Shown: piece after piece, positions 1 through 7,530 of the stretch
Position numbering within the stretch: position 1 is the stretch's first letter
Layout: each line of letters opens with the position of its first letter
Source of the DNA: Pseudomonadota bacterium
GTDB lineage: Bacteria; Pseudomonadota; Gammaproteobacteria; Xanthomonadales; Xanthomonadaceae
Assembly: GCA_023393895.1 (NCBI GenBank)
Contig: JAEXBT010000056.1
Span: 1 to 8,674 of the forward strand
DNA: 8,674 nt
Reading direction: 5' to 3'
Made by a program: the position numbers and the translations under genes
The notes under the pieces: model-generated
The model's database searches: none
What the model was told of the DNA's origin: nothing
What the model saw: only the letters and a program-made list of their open reading frames with translations

Positions 1-478
1 CGTGGCACGGGTGCTGCTGCGGCGCTGGGGCGTGGTCTGCTGGCGCCTGCTCGAACGCGAGGCCGCCTGGCTGCCACCCTGGCGCGACCTGTTGCGCGTT
101 TACCGGCGGCTGGAGGCGCGCGGCGAGATCCGCGGCGGGCGTTTCGTCACCGGGCTGGTCGGCGAGCAGTTCGCGCTGCCTGAAGCGGTGGCGGCACTGC
201 GCCAGGTCCGCAAGCGCGCGCCGGACGAAGCGCTGTTGGTGATCTCCGCCACCGATCCGCTCAACCTCGCCGGCGGCGTGCTGCCGGGCGAGAAGATCCC
301 GCGGGTGGCCGGCAACCGCCTGCTGCTGCGCGACGGGATCGTCATCGCCGCGTGGGTGGCTGGCGAGTTCCGCGCCTGCGTCGCGCTCGATGCCGATACC
401 GAACAGCGGGCACGCCAGCTTCTGCAGCTCGGGCCGACGGCGCGCCGGCAGGCGCACGCAGCCACGGCGACCGTTTGA
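1..478 (+). CDS. lhr: Lhr-type ATP-dependent helicase, C-terminal end (partial)
   Basis: This is the last 159 or so codons of a protein whose beginning lies upstream; the reading frame is open to the window edge and ends in TGA at 476-478. Seen in the sequence: [19 protein letters not shown], then [19 protein letters not shown], and a [17 protein letters not shown] segment. From memory these match the conserved C-terminal, DEAD/DEAH-associated region of Lhr-family superfamily 2 helicases ([22 protein letters not shown]). Lhr proteins are large DNA- or RNA-DNA-unwinding ATPases linked to DNA repair; the helicase motifs themselves are outside the window. The GTG at base 2 is an internal valine codon rather than a start, because the family resemblance begins at once with LLRRWGVV. 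No clear terminator follows, and the ahpC control region begins within about 10 bases. The family call is fairly secure; the exact Lhr subtype is not. Confidence 0.85.
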   Translation, partial: VARVLLRRWGVVCWRLLEREAAWLPPWRDLLRVYRRLEARGEIRGGRFVTGLVGEQFALPEAVAALRQVRKRAPDEALLVISATDPLNLAGGVLPGEKIPRVAGNRLLLRDGIVIAAWVAGEFRACVALDADTEQRARQLLQLGPTARRQAHAATATV

Positions 479-486
479 ATCCTCTC

Positions 487-517
487 GATAGCCAGGGCCT
501 ATCAATAGGATTCCTAT
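487..517 (+). promoter_or_regulatory. Putative OxyR operator upstream of ahpC
   Basis: The known OxyR contact pattern is ATAG and CTAT quarter-sites separated by seven bases. Here ATAG (488-491), seven bases, then CTAT (499-502) is an exact half-operator, with G and C flanks extending the palindrome to GATAG/CTATC. Two more palindromes are chained to it: CCTAT-ca-ATAGG (498-509) and ATAGGA-t-TCCTAT (505-517), the latter reaching into the -10 box. In the strict 11-base register the next quarter-sites (510-513 ATTC, 521-524 CGAT) are poor, so the second half-operator is either degenerate or shifted. The exact half-site occupies the place where a -35 box would be, which fits activation by OxyR. 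The function is inferred from the pattern, from the neighbouring ahpC and from the oxyR gene 2.3 kb downstream. Confidence 0.7.
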
Positions 518-520
518 AAT
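515..520 (+). promoter_or_regulatory. -10 box of the ahpC promoter
   Basis: An exact TATAAT lies 92 bases before the ahpC start. The hexamer expected at 492-497 (CCAGGG, 17-base spacing) bears no resemblance to TTGACA, which is typical of a promoter that needs an activator at the -35 position. The OxyR-like half-site covers just this stretch. Transcription should start near 527-528, giving a leader of about 85 bases. Confidence 0.65.
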
Positions 521-541
521 CGATTTGAAATATCAATCGAT
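519..541. repeat. 7-bp inverted repeat ATCGATT / AATCGAT at the ahpC transcription start
   Basis: ATCGATT (519-525) is repeated inverted as AATCGAT (535-541) with nine bases between; allowing one bulged T extends the pairing by two more bases (GA/TC). Because the predicted transcription start (about 527) falls inside it, it would act as a DNA palindrome and not as an RNA hairpin. It could be a further protein-binding site or chance in an AT-rich patch; no function is assigned. Confidence 0.4.
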
Positions 542-600
542 GCGGCCTATCTTGGTTCCTGCCGGACGCCCCCGCGTCCTCGCCCCTCACCCGTCACCAC

Positions 601-605
601 AGGAG
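601..605 (+). promoter_or_regulatory. Ribosome binding site of ahpC
   Basis: AGGAG lies six bases before the ATG at 612. It fixes the start at MSLINTQ and excludes the longer open frame that begins with a TTG at 525. Confidence 0.85.
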
Positions 606-611
606 CCATCG

Positions 612-1175
612 ATGTCCCTGATCAACACCCAAGTGCAGCCGTTCACCGCAAACGCCTACAAGAACGGCGAATTCGTCACCATCACCGACAAGGACCTGCA
701 GGGCAAGTGGTCGGTCCTGATCTTCATGCCGGCCGCCTTCACCTTCAACTGCCCGACCGAGATCGAGGACGCGGCCGAGCATTACGCCGAGTTCGAGAAG
801 CTGGGCGCGCAGCTGTTCATCGTCACCACCGACACCCACTTCAGCCACAAGGTGTGGCACGAGACCTCGCCGGCCGTCGGCAAGGCCAAGTTCGCCCTGG
901 TCGGCGACCCGACCCACAAGCTGACCCGCGCCTTCGACGTGCACATCGACGATGAAGGCCTGGCGCTGCGCGGCACCTTCGTGATCGACCCCTCGGGCAC
1001 GATCAAGACGATGGAAGTGCACGACAACGCGATCGCCCGCGACGTCACCGAGACCGTGCGCAAGCTCAAGGCCGCCAAGTACGTCGCCGAGCACCCCAAC
1101 GAGGTTTGCCCGGCGAAGTGGAAGGAAGGTGAGAAGACCCTGAAGCCGTCGCTGGACCTGGTCGGCAAGATCTAA
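612..1175 (+). CDS. ahpC: Alkyl hydroperoxide reductase subunit C (AhpC, 2-Cys peroxiredoxin)
   Basis: AhpC is the cytoplasmic peroxidase that reduces H2O2, organic peroxides and peroxynitrite, and is recycled by AhpF. The 187-residue product equals the E. coli protein in length. The active-site motif P40-xxx-T44-xx-C47 places the peroxidatic cysteine at 47; the resolving cysteine is C166 in EVCPAKW, followed by the typical tail ending LDLVGKI. STDTHFSHK-like and GDPTHKLTR blocks are also as expected. The active-site segment reads FMPAAFTFNC, where enteric AhpC has YPADFTFVC; I recall the same variant in Xanthomonas, so it looks lineage-specific. The start was chosen for the strong AGGAG and the conserved N-terminus. 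The gene has its own promoter with an OxyR-like site and is followed by hairpins that may limit read-through into ahpF. Identification is essentially certain. Confidence 0.98.
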   Translation: MSLINTQVQPFTANAYKNGEFVTITDKDLQGKWSVLIFMPAAFTFNCPTEIEDAAEHYAEFEKLGAQLFIVTTDTHFSHKVWHETSPAVGKAKFALVGDPTHKLTRAFDVHIDDEGLALRGTFVIDPSGTIKTMEVHDNAIARDVTETVRKLKAAKYVAEHPNEVCPAKWKEGEKTLKPSLDLVGKI

Positions 1176-1190
1176 ACCGCACTACACCCA

Positions 1191-1212
1191 CCCTCTCCGT
1201 CCGCGGAGAGGG
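1191..1212. repeat. Hairpin 1 behind ahpC (9-bp stem, 4-base loop)
   Basis: CCCTCTCCG (1191-1199) and CGGAGAGGG (1204-1212) pair perfectly around a TCCG loop, starting 16 bases after the ahpC stop. No T-run follows, so it is not a classical intrinsic terminator. It may stabilise the ahpC mRNA 3' end or act as a weak transcription barrier. The CCCTCTCC...GGAGAGGG form is also reminiscent of short dispersed palindromes common in GC-rich Xanthomonadaceae genomes, which is from memory. Confidence 0.6.
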
Positions 1213-1255
1213 CTGGGAAGAACGATCGCCCGATGGTGGTTCTTCCCAGCCCTCT
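1207..1255. repeat. Hairpin 2 behind ahpC (perfect 17-bp stem, 15-base loop)
   Basis: The 17 bases at 1207-1223 (starting AGAGGGCTGG) recur inverted at 1239-1255 (ending CAGCCCTCT) without a mismatch; G1206-T1256 and G1205-C1257 can extend it to 19 pairs in RNA. The left arm uses bases 1207-1212, which are also the right arm of hairpin 1, so the two hairpins cannot form at once. No T-run follows. Possible roles are a terminator or attenuator between ahpC and ahpF, an mRNA 3'-end protector, or a dispersed repeat unit. Confidence 0.65.
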
Positions 1256-1262
1256 TCCCGTC

Positions 1263-1279
1263 GTCCACCACGCGTGGAC
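1263..1279. repeat. 6-bp inverted repeat GTCCAC/GTGGAC before ahpF
   Basis: GTCCAC (1263-1268) and GTGGAC (1274-1279) flank CACGC, 34 bases before the ahpF start. It could be a third small hairpin in the leader or an operator half-site. It contains no ATAG/CTAT elements, so it does not look like an OxyR site. I see no good promoter hexamers around it. Confidence 0.4.
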
Positions 1280-1300
1280 ACACCCTTCCCTTGCCGTTTG

Positions 1301-1307
1301 AAAGGAG
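1301..1307 (+). promoter_or_regulatory. Ribosome binding site of ahpF
   Basis: AAAGGAG ends six bases before the ATG at 1314, a near-ideal Shine-Dalgarno sequence. It indicates strong independent initiation of ahpF and supports the start [10 protein letters not shown], which matches the family N-terminus. Confidence 0.85.
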
Positions 1308-1313
1308 TCCGCC

Positions 1314-2897
1314 ATGTTGGATGCCGACCTCGCCACCCAGCTCTCCGGCCTGCTGGAGAAGCTGCAGCACCCGATCACCCTCGCCGCCGCGCTCGACGAC
1401 AGCGCCGCGTCCAGCGAGCTCAACGCGCTGCTCGACCAGATCGCCGAGATGTCGCCGAAGGTCAGCCGCAGCGGTCTGGACGAGGCGGACGTGCGCCGGC
1501 CTTCGTTCGCGATCCGCCGGGACGGCAGCGACGTCGAGGTCCGCTTCGCCGCGATTCCCCTCGGCCACGAGTTCACCTCGCTGGTGCTGGCGCTGCTGCA
1601 GGTCGGCGGCCATCCGGTGAAGATCGACGAGGCGCTGGCCGCGCAGGTGCGCGCGCTTGACGGCGACTACGCCTTCGAGACCTTCATGTCGCTCAGCTGC
1701 CAGAGCTGCCCGGACACCGTGCAGGCGCTGAACGCGATGAGCGTGCTGAACCCGCGCATCCGCCACATCGCCATCGATGGCGCGCTGTTCCAGGCCGAGG
1801 TCGAGGCCAAGGAAATCATGTCGGTGCCGACCATCCACATGAACGGCAAGCCGTTCGATGCCGGCCGCATGAGCATCGAGCAGATCCTCGCCAAGCTCGA
1901 CACCGGCGCCGCCGCACGTGCGGCCGAAGCGCTGAAGTCGAAGGACCCGTTCGACGTGCTGATCGTCGGTGGTGGCCCGGCCGGCGCCGCGGCCGCGATC
2001 TACGCCGCGCGCAAGGGCATCCCTACCGGCGTGGTGGCCGAACGCTTCGGTGGCCAGGTGCTGGACACCATGGCGATCGAGAACCTGCCGTCGATCGAGT
2101 ACACCGAGGGCCCGAAGCTCGGCGCCGAGCTCGAGGCGCACGTCCGCCATTACGGCGTCGACCTGATGAACAACCAGCGCGCGGCACGGCTGATCCCCGC
2201 CGCGAGCGAGGGTGGCCTGGTCGGCGTCGAGCTGGAGAGCGGCGCCACCCTGCAGGCGAAGACCGTCATCCTCGCGCCCGGCGCGCGCTGGCGCGAAACC
2301 GGCGTGCCCGGCGAGAACGAGCACCGCAACAAGGGCGTGGCGTTCTGCCCGCACTGCGATGGCCCGCTGTTCAAGGGCAAGAAGATCGCGGTGATCGGCG
2401 GCGGCAACTCGGGCATCGAGGCCGCGATCGACCTCGCCGGCGTGGTCAAGCACGTCACCGTGCTGGAGTTCGACTCCAAGCTGCGCGCCGATGAAGTGCT
2501 GCAACGCAAGCTGGCCAGCCTGCCGAACACCGAGGTGCACCTCAACGCGCAGACCACCGAGATGGTCGGCGATGGCGGCAAGCTGGCCGCGCTGAAGTAC
2601 ACCGATCGCGTCTCCGGCGAGGCGAAGCAGATCGACCTGGCCGGCGTGTTCGTGCAGATCGGCCTGCTGCCCAACACCGAATGGCTGAAGGGCAGCATCG
2701 AACTGACCAACCGTGGCGAGATCGTGATCGACGACCGCGGCCAGACCAGCGTGCCCGGCGTGTTCGCCGCGGGTGATGCGACGACCGTGCCGTTCAAGCA
2801 GATCGTGATCGCGATGGGCGCGGGCTCCACCGCCGCGCTGTCGGCCTTCGACCACATCATCCGCACCAGCGCGCCGGCCGAGGCGAAGGCGGCCTGA
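1314..2897 (+). CDS. ahpF: Alkyl hydroperoxide reductase subunit F (AhpF, NADH:peroxiredoxin reductase)
   Basis: AhpF is the cytoplasmic flavoprotein that passes electrons from NADH through FAD and two disulfide centres to AhpC. The product is 527 residues, close to the usual 520-530. Domains in order: a paired thioredoxin-like N-terminal domain (about 1-200) with the redox pair C129-QS-C132; the FAD-binding G219-GGPAG224 motif; the thioredoxin-reductase-like disulfide C345-PH-C348 followed by DGPLFKGK; the NAD-binding GGGNSG at 362-367; and the closing FAD motif [16 protein letters not shown]. All cysteines needed for electron relay are present. It follows ahpC after 138 bases that contain competing hairpins, and is followed after two bases by oxyR, so ahpF and oxyR are almost certainly on one transcript. 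No separate ahpF promoter is evident, so transcription may come from ahpC read-through or from a weak promoter I cannot see. Confidence 0.98.
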   Translation: MLDADLATQLSGLLEKLQHPITLAAALDDSAASSELNALLDQIAEMSPKVSRSGLDEADVRRPSFAIRRDGSDVEVRFAAIPLGHEFTSLVLALLQVGGHPVKIDEALAAQVRALDGDYAFETFMSLSCQSCPDTVQALNAMSVLNPRIRHIAIDGALFQAEVEAKEIMSVPTIHMNGKPFDAGRMSIEQILAKLDTGAAARAAEALKSKDPFDVLIVGGGPAGAAAAIYAARKGIPTGVVAERFGGQVLDTMAIENLPSIEYTEGPKLGAELEAHVRHYGVDLMNNQRAARLIPAASEGGLVGVELESGATLQAKTVILAPGARWRETGVPGENEHRNKGVAFCPHCDGPLFKGKKIAVIGGGNSGIEAAIDLAGVVKHVTVLEFDSKLRADEVLQRKLASLPNTEVHLNAQTTEMVGDGGKLAALKYTDRVSGEAKQIDLAGVFVQIGLLPNTEWLKGSIELTNRGEIVIDDRGQTSVPGVFAAGDATTVPFKQIVIAMGAGSTAALSAFDHIIRTSAPAEAKAA

Positions 2898-2899
2898 GG

Positions 2900-3802
2900 A
2901 TGAACCTGCGCGACCTCAAGTACCTGGTTGCGCTGGCCGATCACCGGCATTTCGGCAGGGCTGCCGAGGCGAGCTTCGTCTCGCAGCCCACGCTCTCCAC
3001 CCAGATCCGCAAGCTGGAGGACGAGCTCGGCGTGCAGCTGTTCGAGCGCACGCCGCGCAAGGTGATGCTGACGCCCGTCGGCCGCGAGCTGGTGGCGCGT
3101 GCGCGTGGCATCGTCGCCGACGTCGAGGGCATGCGCGACCTCGCCCGCCGCAGCCAGGACCCGGAGTCGGGGGCGTTGCGGCTGGGTGCGTTCCCGACGC
3201 TGGCGCCGTACTTCCTCCCGCATGCGGTGCCGGCGCTGCAAAGGCGATTCCCGCGCCTCGAGCTGCTGCTGGTCGAGGAAAAGAGCGACGTGCTTCTGGC
3301 CCAGCTCCGCGAGGGGCGGATCGACGCCGCTCTGCTCGCCCTGCCGGTGCACGACGACACCCTGCACGCCGAGCCCCTGTTCGACGAGCCGTTCGCGCTC
3401 GCCACCCGCGAGGACGGGCCGTTCGCGGATGCGTCCGCGGTGACGCTCGATGACCTCGACGACCAGACCCTCCTGCTGCTCGAGGACGGCCATTGCCTGC
3501 GCGACCAGGCGCTCGACGTGTGCCGGCTGGCAGGCGCGCACGAAAAGGCCGGCTTCCGCGCGACCAGCCTGGAGACACTGCGGCAGATGGTGGCGGCCGG
3601 CGCCGGCATCACCCTGCTGCCCAAGCTCGCCACCCTGCCGCCGGTGGCACAGCCCGAGCACCTGCGGCTGGTGCCATTCGCCGGCGAAGCGCCCAAGCGC
3701 AGCATCGCGCTGGTCTGGCGCCGCAGTTCGGCGATGGGCGCGCTGCTCGCCGACATCGCGCAAACATTGCGCCCGCTATCGTCCGGGCTCCTCAACGACT
3801 GA
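2900..3802 (+). CDS. oxyR: OxyR, LysR-family hydrogen peroxide sensor and transcription regulator
   Basis: OxyR binds DNA as a tetramer and changes its promoter contacts when H2O2 forms a disulfide within it; it controls catalase, ahp and related genes. The 300-residue product is near the 305 of E. coli. The N-terminal winged helix-turn-helix (about 1-60) contains FGRAAEASFVSQPTLSTQI. The regulatory domain has the sensing cysteines at the E. coli positions, C199 in LLEDGHCLRD and C208, with T100 in FPT, H198 and R201 also conserved, and the RATSLETLRQMVAAGAGIT block. It is therefore a functional peroxide sensor and not a thiol-less relative. The start lies two bases after the ahpF stop; only GAGG directly at the ATG or AAGG ten bases away could serve as ribosome site, so translation is probably coupled to ahpF. 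A hairpin spans its stop codon. The order ahpC, ahpF-oxyR is known from Xanthomonas. Confidence 0.97.
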   Translation: MNLRDLKYLVALADHRHFGRAAEASFVSQPTLSTQIRKLEDELGVQLFERTPRKVMLTPVGRELVARARGIVADVEGMRDLARRSQDPESGALRLGAFPTLAPYFLPHAVPALQRRFPRLELLLVEEKSDVLLAQLREGRIDAALLALPVHDDTLHAEPLFDEPFALATREDGPFADASAVTLDDLDDQTLLLLEDGHCLRDQALDVCRLAGAHEKAGFRATSLETLRQMVAAGAGITLLPKLATLPPVAQPEHLRLVPFAGEAPKRSIALVWRRSSAMGALLADIAQTLRPLSSGLLND

Positions 3803-3810
3803 CGAGCCCG
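3784..3810. repeat. 7-bp inverted repeat over the oxyR stop and next gene's ribosome site
   Basis: CGGGCTC (3784-3790) and GAGCCCG (3804-3810) pair perfectly around 13 bases that include the oxyR stop codon. The right arm ends one base before the next ATG (3812) and covers part of GACGAG, the only Shine-Dalgarno-like sequence there. In RNA this would hide the start until a ribosome finishing oxyR opens it. No T-run follows, so it is not a classical terminator. Confidence 0.5.
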
Positions 3811-3811
3811 C

Positions 3812-4525
3812 ATGGCACGCAAGCGCGTGATCGCACTCGGATTGGCGGCGGCAGGCGGCGTGGCCACAGCCGCCTGGTGGAACGCCACGCGCACGCCGGA
3901 ACCGGGCCTGCGCGACCCGGCTGCGGTCGCGGCGGCGATGAAGCCGAAGCCGCCGGTACATCGCCCGTTCGCGCCAAGCCGCAGCATCGCTGCCGCAGGC
4001 TGCCCGCTGCCTGAAACGCTTGGAACTCCCACCCTTCCCGCCCAGACCACCGTATCCGGCGCGATGCGTCCGTTCCGCCATACAGGTGGTCGCCTGCAGC
4101 CGCTGGCCGGCTTCAGCGTGGACGCCCGGGTACTGTCCACGCGTACCTATGACGAAGATCGCGAGGCGGAATTCGCACCGATCGACCTTGCGCTCGGCTG
4201 GAACCGCATGCGCGACGACGATGTCCTCGCCAGCCTCGACATCGGCCAGCAGAACCGCTGGTACTACACGCGCTGGGACGCCGCGCCGCCGATCCCGATC
4301 ACGCAGGTACGACTGGAGAGCGCGAACATGCACATGATCCCGGCCAGCCGCGAGGTCGCCGCGGCGCTGGCGGCCATCCGTCGCGACCAGCGGGTGCGCA
4401 TCGACGGCTGGCTGGTGGAAGTGCAGGCGAACGACGGCTGGCGCTGGCGCAGTTCGCTGACCCGCGAGGACAGCGGACAGGGAGGCTGCGAGGTGGTTTA
4501 CGTCTGCGGCGTGGCGGTGGAGTGA
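3812..4525 (+). CDS. Conserved hypothetical protein, probably membrane-anchored and periplasmic
   Basis: The function is unknown. The 237-residue product begins with a basic stretch (MARKR) and a hydrophobic segment (about 6-23), followed by polar sequence; there is no lipobox and no clear signal-peptidase site, so an N-terminal anchor with a periplasmic body is most likely. The conserved-looking part is the C-terminal half: APIDLALGW (122-130), DIGQQNRWYY (143-152), ANMHMIPAS (171-179), GWLVEVQANDGWRWRSSL (199-216) and GGCEVVYV (224-231). I recall the ANMHMIPA and GWxWRSSL pattern from uncharacterised proteobacterial proteins without assigned function. Cysteines are at 64, 226 and 232. The start is nine bases after oxyR with only a weak GACGAG site, so it is probably in the ahpF-oxyR transcript. 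Xanthomonas has an unassigned orfX in this position; whether this is the same protein I cannot say. It ends one base from the convergent transporter gene. Confidence 0.85.
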   Translation: MARKRVIALGLAAAGGVATAAWWNATRTPEPGLRDPAAVAAAMKPKPPVHRPFAPSRSIAAAGCPLPETLGTPTLPAQTTVSGAMRPFRHTGGRLQPLAGFSVDARVLSTRTYDEDREAEFAPIDLALGWNRMRDDDVLASLDIGQQNRWYYTRWDAAPPIPITQVRLESANMHMIPASREVAAALAAIRRDQRVRIDGWLVEVQANDGWRWRSSLTREDSGQGGCEVVYVCGVAVE

Positions 4526-4526
4526 G

Positions 4527-5453
4527 TCAATCGGGAGCGCGGCGCGGCAGCGCCTTCAGCCCCGCGACGAAGATGCCGGCGAGCGTTACCAGCAGGCCAG
4601 CCCACTGGCGCGGTCCGGGCGTTTGCAGGCCGAGCGCGACATCCAGCAGATAGGCGACCATCGGCTGGAACAGCAGCAGCAGCCCGACCATCGCCACCGA
4701 CAGCACCGCGATCGAGCGCGAAATCAGGATCCAGCTGAGGCAGTGGCCGATCGCCGCCAGGGTCAGCAGGATCGCGAACGATCTCCACGAGGGAATCGCG
4801 AACGAAGCCCCCTCTGCCCAGCCCGCCAGCCCCAGGAACAGCGCCGAACCGAATGCCGCCAGACACAGCACCTGCTCGATCGGCGCGCGCTTCGAGGTCT
4901 TCGCCGCTTCCGCCTGCGAGCGCTTGATGCCGATGTTGTAGGCCGCGTAGGCCGCGCCGGTGGCGAGCCCCAGCCATACGCCCCAGCGGTACTCGGCCGG
5001 CAACGATGACCAGCCCGCCCCGAGCAATAGCCAGAGGCCGAAGAACGCCAGCAGCACGCCAAGGACGAACCGCAGCGTGAGCCGTTCGCCGAAGAACAGC
5101 ACGCCGGCGACCGCCATGAAGAACACCTGCGCATTGGCCAGGAGCGTGGACAGGCCAGGCCCGACGATCAGGATGCTCCGGTGCCACATCCACAGGTCCA
5201 CCGCGAACGCGACCGAAGGCAAAGCGATCCACAGCCAGGCGCGGCGCGACAACGGCTGCCAGCCATGCCGCGACTGCACCAGCAGCGCCAGCAGGATGCC
5301 GGAGATGAACATCCGCCAGAACGCGGACACGGTCGGCGGCGTGCCGGCATAGCGCACCATTAGGCCGTTGGTGCCGATGATCGCCGCGCCCACCAGCAGC
5401 TGGACGATGGCGACGCGCCGCGCCGCCGGCTCGGGCATCGCGCAGGCACTCAT
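4527..5453 (-). CDS. EamA-family (DMT superfamily) transporter
   Basis: The 308-residue product is an inner-membrane protein with about ten hydrophobic helices arranged as two repeats of five (about 14-145 and 160-300), the hallmark of EamA/RhaT-type drug/metabolite transporters. Typical features seen are the first-helix pattern with FWRMFISGILLALL (residues about 45-58), VVGPGLSTLL-like and GERLTL sequences at the end of the first repeat, and LLFQPMVAYLLD in the second. The substrate cannot be read from sequence; relatives export amino acids, nucleosides or other metabolites. The start ATG (5453-5451) overlaps the stop of the upstream DUF2007-type gene as ATGA, so the pair is one operon with coupled translation; no good ribosome site precedes it. 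An alternative ATG lies five codons inside. Its stop faces the stop of the gene behind oxyR with one base between them. Confidence 0.93.
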   Translation of the reverse strand: MSACAMPEPAARRVAIVQLLVGAAIIGTNGLMVRYAGTPPTVSAFWRMFISGILLALLVQSRHGWQPLSRRAWLWIALPSVAFAVDLWMWHRSILIVGPGLSTLLANAQVFFMAVAGVLFFGERLTLRFVLGVLLAFFGLWLLLGAGWSSLPAEYRWGVWLGLATGAAYAAYNIGIKRSQAEAAKTSKRAPIEQVLCLAAFGSALFLGLAGWAEGASFAIPSWRSFAILLTLAAIGHCLSWILISRSIAVLSVAMVGLLLLFQPMVAYLLDVALGLQTPGPRQWAGLLVTLAGIFVAGLKALPRRAPD

Positions 5454-5719
5454 GCCGGCAGCCAGTCGTCGCCCTCACTGACGTCGTCTGCCACTACTTG
5501 GTCATCGCCACGCACCAGCGGCAGGGCGGCGACCAGCGCCTCGGCTTCCCCGACATGGCTCTCGGGCACGCGGACCTCGATCAAGCCGGTCGCCGGCAGT
5601 TCACCCATGCCGCCAACCAAGTGCTCACCGAGGACGAAGGCGGGAATGCCGGCATCCTCCAGCGCATGCTTCACCAGATGGGCATCGATCGGGTTCAGTG
5701 CCAGATAGACGGTACGCAT
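5450..5719 (-). CDS. Small DUF2007-type protein (putative signal-transducing protein)
   Basis: The 89-residue cytoplasmic protein has the DUF2007 pattern: a short beta strand (MRTVYLA), N-x-x-x-AHLVKHALEDAGIPAFVLGEHL (residues about 9-34), and a second strand, IEVRVPESHVGEAEALV (47-63), followed by an acidic tail. The fold resembles the PII-like/ACT ferredoxin-like type and the family is called putative signal transducing protein, but I know of no demonstrated function. It is the first gene of an operon with the EamA transporter (ATGA overlap). The start is supported by the family N-terminus although no Shine-Dalgarno sequence lies upstream; the bases before the ATG on this strand are a GC-rich, AGGA-free run. 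It is divergent from glnS across 70 bases. Confidence 0.9.
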   Translation of the reverse strand: MRTVYLALNPIDAHLVKHALEDAGIPAFVLGEHLVGGMGELPATGLIEVRVPESHVGEAEALVAALPLVRGDDQVVADDVSEGDDWLPA

Positions 5720-5750
5720 GGGCGGGGGCTCGGCGGGTTCGCGGGCAGCA

Positions 5751-5770
5751 TACCGGTAAACTGTCGACAG
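5751..5770. promoter_or_regulatory. Paired palindromes between divergent DUF2007-type gene and glnS
   Basis: TACCGGTA (5751-5758) and CTGTCGACAG (5761-5770) are perfect 8- and 10-bp palindromes separated by two bases, in the middle of the 70-base divergent gap where the promoters of both genes must lie. Promoter hexamers are weak: TAAACT (5757-5762) could be a -10 for glnS and TATGCT on the - strand (about 5752-5747) a -10 for the other gene, neither with a good -35. A shared regulator binding here is possible but is inference only. Confidence 0.35.
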
Positions 5771-5789
5771 CTATTTCGCCGCCGCCCCC

Positions 5790-7529
<1,740 letters not shown>

Positions 7530-7530
7530 C

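Noticed and set aside
525..611. N-terminal extension of AhpC from a TTG at 525
   Set aside because: The AGGAG at 601-605 and the conserved MSLINTQ start at 612 decide against it, and 525 lies at or before the predicted transcription start.
1191..1255. Intrinsic terminator call for the ahpC hairpins
   Set aside because: Stems are strong but no T-run follows either of them, so I list them as inverted repeats and not as terminators.
1182..2855. 557-codon open frame on the - strand opposite ahpF
   Set aside because: Its predicted protein is dominated by R, A, G, H, D and L and resembles no family; ahpF on the other strand is unambiguous. Long antisense frames are expected in GC-rich codon-biased DNA.
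2150..3763. 537-codon open frame on the - strand across ahpF and oxyR
   Set aside because: It spans two certain genes in antisense, has low-complexity composition and no recognisable domain or ribosome site.
5761..5770. LexA (SOS) box at CTGTCGACAG
   Set aside because: A proteobacterial LexA box needs CTG and CAG about ten bases apart; here they are only four apart.
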